Source: Sphingomonadaceae bacterium (GTDB lineage Bacteria > Pseudomonadota > Alphaproteobacteria > Sphingomonadales > Sphingomonadaceae). From it: 5,404 nucleotides of DNA. A program made the translations under genes and the position numbers. The stretch is taken from contig JAGREF010000121.1 of the NCBI GenBank assembly GCA_020446665.1, positions 1-5,404 of the forward strand, in the 5' to 3' direction. The notes under the pieces were generated by a model that saw only the letters and a program-made list of their open reading frames with translations, was not told the origin of the DNA and did not search any database. This document shows positions 1-5,404 of this stretch, piece by piece (position 1 is the first letter of the stretch; the number at the start of each line of letters is the position of its first letter).

Positions 1-66
1 AAGGCGCTGCGCAAGCTCAAGCACCCGAGCCGCAGCCGCAAGATGCGTTCGTTCCTCGATCAGTAA
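1..66 (+). CDS. rpoD: RNA polymerase primary sigma factor RpoD, C-terminal end (partial)
   Basis: The first 22 codons in frame 1 encode a 21-residue tail, beginning KALRKLKHPSRS and ending in SFLDQ, followed by TAA at 64-66. This is the very end of sigma region 4.2 of the housekeeping sigma-70 factor, just after the helix-turn-helix that reads the -35 element. The E. coli RpoD tail (LRKLRHPSRSEVLRSFLDD) is closely similar, and alphaproteobacterial RpoD proteins carry the HPSRSRK form seen here. The protein directs RNA polymerase core enzyme to most promoters during growth. The gene starts outside the window, so nothing can be said of the rest. No clear terminator is visible before the next gene, 23 bp downstream. 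Identity rests on a short but very distinctive stretch. Confidence 0.93.
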   Translation, partial: KALRKLKHPSRSRKMRSFLDQ

Positions 67-89
67 ATCCGCAAGGGGGCCGTAATCGC

Positions 90-1187
90 ATGGCGATTGC
101 CGCCCCCAAGCCTTCTCGAATTGAAGAGCTGACCGCATTGCGCGGCATGGCAGCGCTAGTCGTGCTGTTTTCCCATTTGCTGCTGATATACCCCCTGTCC
201 CGAGAAACCCTCGTGGCGGCGGGGTTTCTGATCAATCCCCATGCGGCGGTGATTTTGTTTTTTGTGCTTAGCGGCTTTGTGCTGGCCCGGTCATTGGAGA
301 ATGTGACAGCGATATTTTGGAGCCGTTCCTTGCGTTTCTGGCTCAAGCGCCTGTTCCGGATCTATCCCGCGATATGGGCGGCGACTGCGCTGGCGATAAT
401 CCTGGTGTGGCTGCGGCCGGACATTCCCGATACGATATTGGCCAGATGGCCCGTCAATCACATGGCGAACCTCTCGCTGCACAATATCACCATGACGCTG
501 GCAGCATGGAATGCGGCCCTGATCCCACCGCTCTGGACGATTTACGTTGAATTGGTCGGGTCTCTGTTCGTGCCGTTCATGGTTTGGATCGCCCGCAAGT
601 CCAAACTGGCAGGTTTGGCTATGGTCGCGGTTCTGGCAGCCTTGTCACTTGCCGCCAAAGGGTGGCCGCACCCCTGGTCTGCCTCATTATATCTCGTCCA
701 TTTCGCTTTGGGCGTGATCATCGCTGTGCATGGCCAGCAATTGCGCAAGACCCCGGCCTTGCTGTTCGCCCTGTCCGGCTTGGCCGGGCTGACCGTTTTT
801 CGCACCATCTACTTTTTCGGCATAACCGGGGAATGGAAAATGGGTACCTATGATTATGGCAATCCAGCCCCCGGGCTTATGGAAGGATTCGCTGCCACTA
901 TGCTGGTGGCAGCGCTTGCCAACGGCGCACTAGCTCTGGCCTGGCTCCGCAGCGGGCTGATGCGAGCCTTGGGTGAATGGTCCTACTCACTTTACCTCAC
1001 TCACTTGCCAATCATGCTGTTCCTTGCTTGCCTCCTGCCGGCCCAAACCCCTGTCACGGCTACCGTCTTGCTCGGAGGACTAACGCTCATTGGCACATTG
1101 CTGGTCAGTTCAGTGATACATCGCATGGTCGAATTGCCGGGAATTGCTCTTGGTAAACGCATCGCGCGTCGTTTCATCCCGGCATAG
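90..1187 (+). CDS. acyltransferase 3 family (OafA/YrhL-like) integral membrane protein
   Basis: The product is 365 residues long, typical of stand-alone acyltransferase-3 (AT3) proteins, with about ten hydrophobic segments. Family landmarks appear in order: LRG at 17-19 followed by FSH with His29 (the conserved Arg/His pair in the first membrane segment), FFVLSGF at 57-63, RLFRIYP at 87-93, PLWTIYVEL with Glu154, and a late SYSLYLTH with His305. AT3 proteins move acyl groups, often acetyl, onto extracytoplasmic sugars such as O-antigen, exopolysaccharide, peptidoglycan or glycolipids. The acceptor cannot be told from sequence, and no fused SGNH domain is present. The ATG at 90 is supported by a G-rich AAGGGGG ribosome-binding site at 73-79 and by the family motif starting about 15 residues later. 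It follows rpoD by 23 bp and precedes rluE by 9 bp. Codon use is less GC-biased than in glyA (for example a T-rich run near 250-268), which suggests a weakly expressed or accessory gene. Confidence 0.88.
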   Translation: MAIAAPKPSRIEELTALRGMAALVVLFSHLLLIYPLSRETLVAAGFLINPHAAVILFFVLSGFVLARSLENVTAIFWSRSLRFWLKRLFRIYPAIWAATALAIILVWLRPDIPDTILARWPVNHMANLSLHNITMTLAAWNAALIPPLWTIYVELVGSLFVPFMVWIARKSKLAGLAMVAVLAALSLAAKGWPHPWSASLYLVHFALGVIIAVHGQQLRKTPALLFALSGLAGLTVFRTIYFFGITGEWKMGTYDYGNPAPGLMEGFAATMLVAALANGALALAWLRSGLMRALGEWSYSLYLTHLPIMLFLACLLPAQTPVTATVLLGGLTLIGTLLVSSVIHRMVELPGIALGKRIARRFIPA

Positions 1188-1196
1188 GCGCCCCGC

Positions 1197-1745
1197 ATGT
1201 CCCGACTAATTCTGTTCAACAAACCAATGAATGTGCTCTCGCAATTCACCGATCGAGGCAGCCCTGCCGAACGCCAGACATTGTCGGAATTTGTCGGCAT
1301 ACCGGGCGTTTATCCGGCCGGAAGGCTGGATCGGGACAGCGAAGGCCTGTTGCTGCTAACCGACGATGGCAGGCTGCAGGCCCGAATTGCCGATCCGAAA
1401 TTCAAGCTGCAAAAGACCTATCTGGTGCAAGTTGAGGGGACGATTGACGCGGATGCGCTGGAACGTCTGCGCCGTGGCGTTAATCTGAAAGATGGGCCAA
1501 CTCGCCCGGCTTTGGCGGAGCTAATCCCGCCCCCATCTCTCTGGCCCCGTGACCCGCCCATCCGCAGTCGCAAGACTGTATCGGACAGCTGGCTGCAACT
1601 CACAATACAGGAAGGGCGAAACCGCCAGGTGCGGCGGATGACGGCTGCGGTGGGTTTCCCCACACTTCGACTGGTGCGTTGGGCAGTTGGAAACTGGACG
1701 GTAGAAGGGTTGGCCCCCGGCGAATGGCGAGAGGTGCGCATTTGA
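1197..1745 (+). CDS. rluE: 23S rRNA pseudouridine synthase, RluE type (RsuA/RluB/E/F family)
   Basis: The 182-residue product matches E. coli RluE along its whole length, including the start ([16 protein letters not shown]), the middle ([12 protein letters not shown] at 115-126) and the GEWREV end. RluE converts U2457 of 23S rRNA, near the peptidyl-transferase centre, to pseudouridine. The catalytic motif [12 protein letters not shown] sits at 41-52 with the nucleophile Asp45. The family's C-terminal motif [10 protein letters not shown] is at 139-148. As in RluE, and unlike RsuA, RluB and RluF, there is no N-terminal S4 RNA-binding domain: the catalytic fold begins almost at residue 1. The ATG at 1197 is the natural start because FNKP follows at once, although no good ribosome-binding site precedes it. 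That, with the 9-bp gap, suggests coupling to translation of the upstream acyltransferase gene. Family assignment is firm; the exact target uridine is inferred from similarity. Confidence 0.93.
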   Translation: MSRLILFNKPMNVLSQFTDRGSPAERQTLSEFVGIPGVYPAGRLDRDSEGLLLLTDDGRLQARIADPKFKLQKTYLVQVEGTIDADALERLRRGVNLKDGPTRPALAELIPPPSLWPRDPPIRSRKTVSDSWLQLTIQEGRNRQVRRMTAAVGFPTLRLVRWAVGNWTVEGLAPGEWREVRI

Positions 1746-1850
1746 TACACCCCGGCATTGGTGGGGGAAGAGCCTCGCTTTGCGGTGGCAATCAGTGGAC
1801 CTAGCCCTTATGTGGCCCCAATCCCTCTAACCGAGTCCCAGAGCACAATC
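1746..1850. other. intergenic region ahead of the rpiB-glyA-nrdR-trmJ block
   Basis: This 105-bp gap is the longest on the plus strand before 4791 and is the most likely place for the promoter of the rpiB block. I could not find a -35/-10 pair with acceptable spacing, nor a hairpin followed by T residues that would end rluE transcription. The rpiB reading frame stays open back to an ATG at 1758, but the 31 extra residues have no counterpart in RpiB proteins, so I treat the stretch as non-coding. Confidence 0.4.
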
Positions 1851-2288
1851 ATGCGCATCGCCATAGCCTCAGATCACGCGGCCCTCGCCCTCAAGGCCGA
1901 GCTGCGCGAATATTTGATTGAAGCAGGGCATGAAGTCGCAGATCTTGGCCCGCATGACGGCGACAGTGTCGATTATCCGGATTATGGCTATAAACTCGCC
2001 AGTGTCGTTGCCGATGGCACCGCAGAGCGCGGTGTAGCTTTGTGCGGCAGCGGAATCGGAATTTCGATCAGCGTCAATCGTAACCCATCTGTACGTTGTG
2101 CCTTGGTATCGGAACCACTTTCGGCGGCACTGTGCCGTGAGCATAATGATGCGAATTGCATCGCAATGGGCGCGCGCCTTACCGGCACTGACATGGCTAA
2201 AGCCTGTGTCGATGCCTTCCTTAACACCGAATTCGCCGGCGGGCGCCATCAGCGCCGCGTCGACAAGCTTTCCAATCCTGAAGTCTGA
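1851..2288 (+). CDS. rpiB: ribose-5-phosphate isomerase B
   Basis: This 145-residue protein of the RpiB/LacAB family interconverts ribose-5-phosphate and ribulose-5-phosphate in the non-oxidative pentose phosphate pathway, in the cytoplasm. The N-terminus MRIAIASDHAA carries the substrate-binding Asp8-His9 pair. LCGSGIGISIS has the catalytic base Cys65 within the anion-binding glycine loop. His98 in REHNDAN is the usual ring-opening histidine, and Arg132 and Arg136 near the C-terminus fit the phosphate-binding positions. Length is normal for the family (about 140-150). An earlier in-frame ATG at 1758 would add 31 residues before the first beta strand and is rejected, since RpiB proteins begin directly with this strand. 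The ribosome-binding site of the chosen start is weak. glyA begins 9 bp downstream, and the rpiB-glyA-nrdR order is common in alphaproteobacteria, which supports an operon. Confidence 0.95.
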   Translation: MRIAIASDHAALALKAELREYLIEAGHEVADLGPHDGDSVDYPDYGYKLASVVADGTAERGVALCGSGIGISISVNRNPSVRCALVSEPLSAALCREHNDANCIAMGARLTGTDMAKACVDAFLNTEFAGGRHQRRVDKLSNPEV

Positions 2289-2297
2289 GAATTTGCC

Positions 2298-3608
2298 ATG
2301 AGCACTGAAGTTGCCCCCACCACCGATGCCATGAACCGCTTCTGGGCAGACAGCCTTGAACAGGCTGATCCCGAAATCTTCGGCGCGATCCGCAAGGAGC
2401 TGAAGCGTCAGCAGGACAAGATCGAACTGATCGCCAGCGAGAACATTGCCAGCAAGGCAGTGCTGGAGGCCACCGGCAGCGTCTTCACCAACAAATATGC
2501 CGAAGGTTATCCGGGCAAGCGGTACTATGGCGGCTGCGACTATGCCGATGTGGTGGAAACGCTGGCTATCGAGCGGGCCAAGCAGCTGTTCGGCTGCAAT
2601 TTCGCCAATGTGCAGCCCAATTCGGGCTCGCAGATGAACCAGGCCGTGTTCCTGGCCCTGCTCAATCCGGGCGATACTTTCATGGGGCTGGACCTCAATT
2701 CGGGTGGCCACCTGACGCATGGTTCGCCGGTGAATATGAGCGGCAAATGGTTCAATCCGGTCGCCTATGGCGTGCGCAAGGATGATGAGCGCATCGACAT
2801 GGACGAAGTGATGGCGATTGCGAAAGAGCACAAGCCCAAGATTATCATCGCCGGCGGCACCGCCTATTCGCGCGTGTGGGACTGGGCAGCTTTCCGCAAG
2901 GTCGCGGATGAAGTCGGTGCCTATCTGATGGTCGATATGAGCCACATTTCGGGTCTGGTCGCAGGCGATGCCCACCCCTCGCCCTTCCCCCATGCCCATA
3001 TCGTCACCACTACCACGCATAAGAGCCTGCGCGGCCCGCGTTCGGGCGTGATGCTGTGGAATGACGAGGAACTGACCAAGCCGCTCAATATGGCGGTTTT
3101 CCCGGGTCTGCAGGGTGGCCCGCTGATGCATGTGATCGCTGCCAAGGCGGTTGCCTTTGGCGAGGCTCTGCGCCCGGAATTCAAGACCTATGCGCATAGC
3201 GTGGTCGAAAATGCCCGCGCCCTTGCCACCAGTCTTGAAGAAAACGGCCTGCGGATCGTATCCGGCGGGACCGATAATCATTCCATGCTGGTCGATCTGA
3301 CCTCGATGAATGTGACTGGCAAGGACGCCGAAAAGGGCCTCGATCGCGCTTGGTTGACCTGCAACAAGAACGGCATTCCCTACGACACGCGCAGCCCCTT
3401 TGTGACCAGCGGCATCCGGCTCGGTACACCGGCGGGCACGACACGCGGCTTCGGCCCGGCAGAATTCCGTACAGTGGGCAAGCTGATCGCGGAAGTCGTC
3501 GAAGGGCTTGGCAAGAATGGCGCAGAGGGCGATGCTCAGATCGAAGAAAGCGTCCGCCGCCGTGTGTCCGAATTGTGTGCGAATTTTCCCGTCTATCCGG
3601 GGATGTAA
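2298..3608 (+). CDS. glyA: serine hydroxymethyltransferase (PLP enzyme)
   Basis: This 436-residue enzyme reversibly converts serine and tetrahydrofolate to glycine and 5,10-methylene-tetrahydrofolate, the main source of one-carbon units for purines, thymidylate and methionine. It is a cytosolic fold-type I PLP enzyme. The whole family signature is present: IELIASEN at 42-49, [14 protein letters not shown] at 67-80 (Glu69 and Tyr77 correspond to E. coli Glu57 and Tyr65), [11 protein letters not shown] at 136-146, VDMSHISGL with the PLP-nitrogen ligand Asp213, [14 protein letters not shown] with the Schiff-base Lys242, and SGIRLGTPA with the carboxylate-binding Arg374. The N-terminus is about 12 residues longer than in E. 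coli, consistent with alphaproteobacterial versions. Codon use is strongly biased: there is no TTA, CTA or TCA codon in the gene, which suggests high expression. The start lies 9 bp after rpiB and the stop 6 bp before nrdR. No riboswitch is visible ahead of it. Confidence 0.98.
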   Translation: MSTEVAPTTDAMNRFWADSLEQADPEIFGAIRKELKRQQDKIELIASENIASKAVLEATGSVFTNKYAEGYPGKRYYGGCDYADVVETLAIERAKQLFGCNFANVQPNSGSQMNQAVFLALLNPGDTFMGLDLNSGGHLTHGSPVNMSGKWFNPVAYGVRKDDERIDMDEVMAIAKEHKPKIIIAGGTAYSRVWDWAAFRKVADEVGAYLMVDMSHISGLVAGDAHPSPFPHAHIVTTTTHKSLRGPRSGVMLWNDEELTKPLNMAVFPGLQGGPLMHVIAAKAVAFGEALRPEFKTYAHSVVENARALATSLEENGLRIVSGGTDNHSMLVDLTSMNVTGKDAEKGLDRAWLTCNKNGIPYDTRSPFVTSGIRLGTPAGTTRGFGPAEFRTVGKLIAEVVEGLGKNGAEGDAQIEESVRRRVSELCANFPVYPGM

Positions 3609-3614
3609 GCCCCG
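3598..3614 (+). promoter_or_regulatory. small GC hairpin enclosing the glyA stop codon, just before nrdR
   Basis: CGGGG (3598-3602) pairs perfectly with CCCCG (3610-3614) around a 7-base loop, ATGTAAG, that contains the glyA TAA. The nrdR ATG begins at the next base. The GGGG strand is the only purine-rich element near the nrdR start, so a ribosome finishing glyA could open the hairpin and favour nrdR initiation. The pairing is seen directly; the coupling role is inference. The stem is short and part of it is glyA coding sequence, so it may be chance. Confidence 0.3.
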
Positions 3615-4085
3615 ATGCGATGCCCCTTCTGCGCATTTGATGACAGCCAGGTAAAGGATAGCCGCCCGACCGAGGACAACACTTCGATTCGGCGGCGGCG
3701 GCAATGCACCAGCTGCGGCGCGCGCTTCACCACCTTCGAACGGGTCCAGCTGCGCGAAATCGTTATTGTGAAGAGCGGTGACCAGCGCGAGGCTTTTGAA
3801 CGCCGCAAGCTGGAACAATCGGTCGCCCTCGCCTGTCGCAAACGCGGAGTTTCACAGGAACAGATCGACCGGCTTGTTTCCGGCATCCAGCGTCAGCTCG
3901 AAACGTCTGGCGAAAACGAAGTGCCTTCGGCGCGCATCGGAGAGCTGGTCATGGACGGCCTGCGCCAGATCGACAGCGTGGCCTATATCCGCTTCGCCAG
4001 CGTCTATCGCGATTTCAGCGAGGCCAAGGACTTCGAAGATTTCGCCAGCAATGTCCGCGATATCGGCGATGTCACGGCCAGCTGA
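3615..4085 (+). CDS. nrdR: transcriptional repressor NrdR (zinc finger plus ATP-cone)
   Basis: NrdR senses ATP/dATP and represses ribonucleotide reductase genes by binding paired NrdR boxes. The 156-residue product has the standard two-part design. The N-terminal zinc ribbon has MRCPFC (Cys3, Cys6) and QCTSCG (Cys31, Cys34), with the arginine-rich stretch RRRR at 26-29 between the pairs and RFTTFER at 37-43 just after. An ATP-cone nucleotide-binding domain follows, roughly residues 49-139, including KSGDQREAF at 53-61 and [13 protein letters not shown] at 122-134. Length is slightly above E. coli NrdR (149). The ATG at 3615 is fixed by the conserved MRCPFC start. It lies 6 bp after glyA, so co-transcription is likely. 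I saw no NrdR-box pair in the window, so its targets are elsewhere. Its last codons overlap the start of the trmJ-like gene. Confidence 0.97.
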   Translation: MRCPFCAFDDSQVKDSRPTEDNTSIRRRRQCTSCGARFTTFERVQLREIVIVKSGDQREAFERRKLEQSVALACRKRGVSQEQIDRLVSGIQRQLETSGENEVPSARIGELVMDGLRQIDSVAYIRFASVYRDFSEAKDFEDFASNVRDIGDVTAS

Positions 4086-4791
4086 ACCGCCTGTAATCGT
4101 GCTCGTCCGGCCACAGTTGGGCGAGAATATCGGCAAGGCGGCGCGGGCCATGCTCAACTTCGGGCTGGTGGAGATGCGGCTTGTCTCCCCGCGTGATGGC
4201 TGGCCTAATCCGTCCGCTGGTCCGGCGGCGGCAGGCGCGGATATCGTGCTGGAGCAGGCAAAAGTCTATGAGACGACCGCAGAAGCGGTGGCCGATTGCG
4301 CACATGTCTTTGCCACCACAGTGCGCAAACGGGGGGTCACCAAGCCAGTTCTCACCCCCGAACAAGCAGGACAGGAAGTCCCGTCCCTTCCCGGTCGCTC
4401 TGCCTTCCTGTTTGGCCCCGAACGGTCAGGGCTCGAAACAGAAGATGTCGCCCTCGCCCGCACCATCGTCACGGCACCTATCAATCCGGAGTTCGGCTCG
4501 CTGAACCTTGCGCAGGCGGTAATTCTCGTTGCTTACGAGTTATCCAAGCATCATGATCTCGCCATGCCGACGGCAGAAGCCCCATTGCCCCCTGCGCCAC
4601 AGGAAGAGCTTGAGGGGTTGATTGGCCATTTTCAGCAACTGCTGGAGCCAAAGGGGTATTTCCTTCCGGAAAGTCGTTCTGACGCAACCCGAAGAACACT
4701 TCGGACCATGCTGACCAAACCTGGCTGGAATCATCTGGAGGTGCGCACTTTTCGCGGGATACTCAGTTCACTGGAAAAGCCCGATCGGTAG
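4069..4791 (+). CDS. trmJ: TrmJ-like RNA 2'-O-ribose methyltransferase (SPOUT/TrmH family, group 1)
   Basis: The 240-residue product is an S-adenosylmethionine-dependent methyltransferase with the knotted SPOUT fold. All three motifs are present: [14 protein letters not shown] at 19-32 (Asn20, Arg26), LFGPERSGL at 114-122 and [13 protein letters not shown] at 139-151. The C-terminal part, ending [12 protein letters not shown], matches E. coli TrmJ (LNILRGILASIEQ), which methylates the ribose of tRNA residue 32. Length is close to the 246 residues of E. coli TrmJ, and family level (TrmJ/LasT/YfhQ) is firm. The exact RNA target is inferred. The frame is open far upstream inside nrdR, but homology begins at [10 protein letters not shown], so the start is ATG 4069, giving a 17-bp overlap with nrdR. 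ATG 4051 would add six residues and is a possible alternative. Neither has a good ribosome-binding site, which fits translational coupling with nrdR. It ends 7 bp from the convergent aroQ gene. Confidence 0.9.
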   Translation: MSRPAEPPVIVLVRPQLGENIGKAARAMLNFGLVEMRLVSPRDGWPNPSAGPAAAGADIVLEQAKVYETTAEAVADCAHVFATTVRKRGVTKPVLTPEQAGQEVPSLPGRSAFLFGPERSGLETEDVALARTIVTAPINPEFGSLNLAQAVILVAYELSKHHDLAMPTAEAPLPPAPQEELEGLIGHFQQLLEPKGYFLPESRSDATRRTLRTMLTKPGWNHLEVRTFRGILSSLEKPDR

Positions 4792-4798
4792 TACATGC

Positions 4799-5110
4799 TC
4801 AGCGGCGGAGCCGATCCCATTCGTCCATCTCATAAGCGATGGACGTTTCGACAAGGTCATTCCAGATGGCGCCTATTGCGTTTGCCGGAAGTCCAGCTTC
4901 CTGTGCGGCATCCACAATGGCCCGGATTACCTCGGCCTTCCGCTCCTCATCTCGTACGGCCGAGCGGTCTTCCTTAATTCGCGCCGCCGCACGCATAAAA
5001 GCAAAGCGTCGGGTTAGCAGGGCGAACAAATCCTTGTCGGTCTGATCGACACCAGCCCGCACCTCTGCCATCGAACAACAGTCTTCGGGGTTCTTGAGGC
5101 TTGAATGCAT
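4799..5110 (-). CDS. chorismate mutase, monofunctional AroQ class
   Basis: The gene encodes a 103-residue, all-helical protein of the AroQ chorismate mutase fold, which rearranges chorismate to prephenate on the path to phenylalanine and tyrosine. Alignment by eye to the E. coli P-protein mutase domain places three active-site residues: Arg18 (E. coli Arg11), Arg35 (Arg28) and Lys46 (Lys39). The Gln88 position is Glu94 in IAYEMDEW, and the Glu52 position appears to be Lys58. The loop after Lys46 and the C-terminal helix also resemble PchB-type isochorismate-pyruvate lyases, so that activity cannot be excluded. No siderophore genes are nearby, and mutase is the better call. The start was set at 5110 because a strong AAGGAG lies 6 bases upstream; the frame stays open to an ATG at 5176, but those 22 residues lie outside the fold. 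No signal peptide is seen, so it is cytoplasmic. It is convergent with trmJ and divergent from rpsD. Confidence 0.85.
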   Translation of the reverse strand: MHSSLKNPEDCCSMAEVRAGVDQTDKDLFALLTRRFAFMRAAARIKEDRSAVRDEERKAEVIRAIVDAAQEAGLPANAIGAIWNDLVETSIAYEMDEWDRLRR

Positions 5111-5116
5111 GGCGTA

Positions 5117-5122
5117 CTCCTT
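5117..5122 (-). promoter_or_regulatory. Shine-Dalgarno site of the chorismate mutase gene
   Basis: On the minus strand AAGGAG lies 6 bases before the ATG at 5110. It is the strongest ribosome-binding site in the window and decides the start of this gene in favour of 5110 over the upstream in-frame ATG at 5176. Confidence 0.8.
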
Positions 5123-5235
5123 GCCCTCATGGATACCCAATGTCGAGCCAAACTCTGTTCTTGACCCACAGGCCAATCCTGTTAATGGGCGCGCTTCGCA
5201 ATTGGCCCTGCACCCCGGTGAAGCAGGCGCCGCGT

Positions 5236-5254
5236 CGGACAGATCGGTCTGCCG
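5236..5254 (+). promoter_or_regulatory. hairpin 1 upstream of rpsD
   Basis: CGG-A-CAGA (5236-5243) pairs with TCTGCCG (5248-5254) to give seven base pairs, one bulged A at 5239 and the four-base loop TCGG. It lies about 60 bases before the rpsD start. No T-run follows, so it is not a normal intrinsic terminator. A regulatory role is only a possibility. Confidence 0.3.
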
Positions 5255-5273
5255 GAGCGATACCGGGTTAAAG

Positions 5274-5292
5274 CGTCACCAATGGGGTGACG
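5274..5292 (+). promoter_or_regulatory. hairpin 2 upstream of rpsD, or a palindromic protein-binding site
   Basis: CGTCACC (5274-5280) and GGTGACG (5286-5292) form a perfect 7-bp inverted repeat around AATGG. It ends 9 bases before the rpsD ribosome-binding site at 5302. It could be a stem-loop in the rpsD leader RNA or a DNA operator; sequence alone does not decide. No T-run follows, so termination is unlikely. Confidence 0.4.
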
Positions 5293-5301
5293 ATGCAAAT
5301 T

Positions 5302-5307
5302 GAAGGA
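5302..5307 (+). promoter_or_regulatory. Shine-Dalgarno site of rpsD
   Basis: GAAGGA lies 8 bases before the rpsD ATG at 5316, a good match to the 16S rRNA tail at normal spacing. It confirms the rpsD start. Confidence 0.75.
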
Positions 5308-5315
5308 TACGACTT

Positions 5316-5404
5316 ATGTCGAAGCGCAAGAGCGCCAAGTACAAACTCGACCGCCGGATGGGTGAAAACATCTGGGGTCGTCCCAATTCCCCGGTCAACA
5401 AGCG
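5316..5404 (+). CDS. rpsD: 30S ribosomal protein S4, N-terminal end (partial)
   Basis: Twenty-nine complete codons are present before the window ends. They read [20 protein letters not shown] and continue GRPNSPVNK, which is the alphaproteobacterial form of the S4 N-terminus. S4 is a primary 16S rRNA-binding protein that starts assembly of the 30S subunit body and helps form the mRNA entry channel. The visible part is the basic N-terminal segment and contains no cysteine, as in zinc-free S4 proteins. The ATG at 5316 is supported by GAAGGA 8 bases upstream. In this genome rpsD sits apart from the large ribosomal protein cluster, with its own upstream region, as is usual in alphaproteobacteria. 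The gene continues beyond the right edge. Confidence 0.94.
   Translation, partial: MSKRKSAKYKLDRRMGENIWGRPNSPVNK

Larger units (their letters stand above)
5123..5301. other. divergent intergenic region between chorismate mutase and rpsD
   Basis: About 205 bp separate the two divergent start codons, so promoters for both genes should lie here. A TTGACC at 5161-5166 resembles a plus-strand -35 box, but the best -10-like hexamer, GTTAAT at 5181-5186, is only 14 bases away, so I make no promoter call. Two hairpins occupy the rpsD-proximal half and are listed separately. Plus-strand reading frames through the region resemble nothing I recognise. Confidence 0.5.

Noticed and set aside
1746..1770. 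C-rich and G-rich tracts after rluE as a possible terminator.
   Set aside because: The tracts pair for only about four bases and no T-run follows.
1758..1850. In-frame N-terminal extension of rpiB from ATG 1758.
   Set aside because: The 31 extra residues precede the first beta strand with which RpiB proteins normally begin, and look like translated intergenic DNA.
1869..3818. A 649-codon open reading frame on the minus strand across rpiB, all of glyA and the start of nrdR.
   Set aside because: Its codons are in exact register with rpiB, glyA and nrdR, which all share one frame. Antisense stops would need TTA, CTA or TCA codons in those genes, and these are rare or absent at this GC content. 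It ends exactly at the TCA for RpiB Ser7. The predicted protein resembles no family I know, while all three sense genes are certain.
3778..4068. Long N-terminal extension of the methyltransferase frame inside nrdR.
   Set aside because: This part is a low-complexity Ala/Ser/Arg shadow of nrdR in another frame. Homology to TrmJ begins after 4069.
5111..5176. In-frame upstream start of the chorismate mutase at 5176.
   Set aside because: The 22 extra residues lie outside the AroQ fold, and the strong AAGGAG at 5117-5122 points to the start at 5110.
5161..5186. Possible sigma-70 promoter for rpsD: TTGACC at 5161 and GTTAAT at 5181.
   Set aside because: The spacer is only 14 bases, and the hexamers at 16-17 base spacing match poorly. 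It is not strong enough to annotate.
5094..5303. A 69-codon plus-strand frame between the chorismate mutase and rpsD.
   Set aside because: It begins antisense within the chorismate mutase start, has no recognisable similarity, and runs into the rpsD ribosome-binding region.

Overview
This window looks like ordinary chromosome from an alphaproteobacterium, most likely a sphingomonad (Sphingomonadales, Erythrobacter/Novosphingobium-like). The support is the high G+C content, the alphaproteobacterial type of RpoD C-terminus and S4 N-terminus, and the rpiB-glyA-nrdR gene order. I placed it by recognising protein sequences and made no database comparison. No rRNA, tRNA, CRISPR array, insertion sequence, integrase or attachment site is visible.

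Layout from left to right. Positions 1-66 hold the 3' end of rpoD, the housekeeping sigma factor. A membrane acyltransferase-3 (OafA/YrhL-like) gene follows at 90-1187, and an RluE-type 23S rRNA pseudouridine synthase gene lies 9 bp after it (1197-1745). After a 105-bp gap comes a compact same-strand run: rpiB (1851-2288), glyA (2298-3608), nrdR (3615-4085) and a TrmJ-like RNA 2'-O-methyltransferase gene (4069-4791) that overlaps the end of nrdR. A short AroQ-class chorismate mutase gene on the minus strand (4799-5110) meets trmJ tail to tail with a 7-bp gap. About 205 bp separate its start from rpsD (ribosomal protein S4), which begins at 5316 and runs off the right edge.

How the genes fit together. 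RpiB interconverts pentose phosphates and so supplies ribose-5-phosphate. GlyA makes glycine and one-carbon units for purine and thymidylate synthesis. NrdR is the nucleotide-sensing repressor of ribonucleotide reductase genes. The block therefore groups nucleotide precursor supply with deoxynucleotide control, and the short spacings suggest co-transcription. RluE, TrmJ and S4 belong to ribosome and tRNA maturation. Chorismate mutase feeds phenylalanine and tyrosine synthesis. The acyltransferase is the least conserved gene of the set and probably modifies a surface glycan or lipid.

I found no convincing new biological system. The points worth a second look are small: hairpins upstream of rpsD, a GC hairpin holding the glyA stop codon just before nrdR, the nrdR/trmJ overlap, active-site substitutions in the chorismate mutase, and the AT-richer acyltransferase next to rpoD. 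A 650-codon antisense reading frame across rpiB-glyA-nrdR is explained by codon usage and was rejected.
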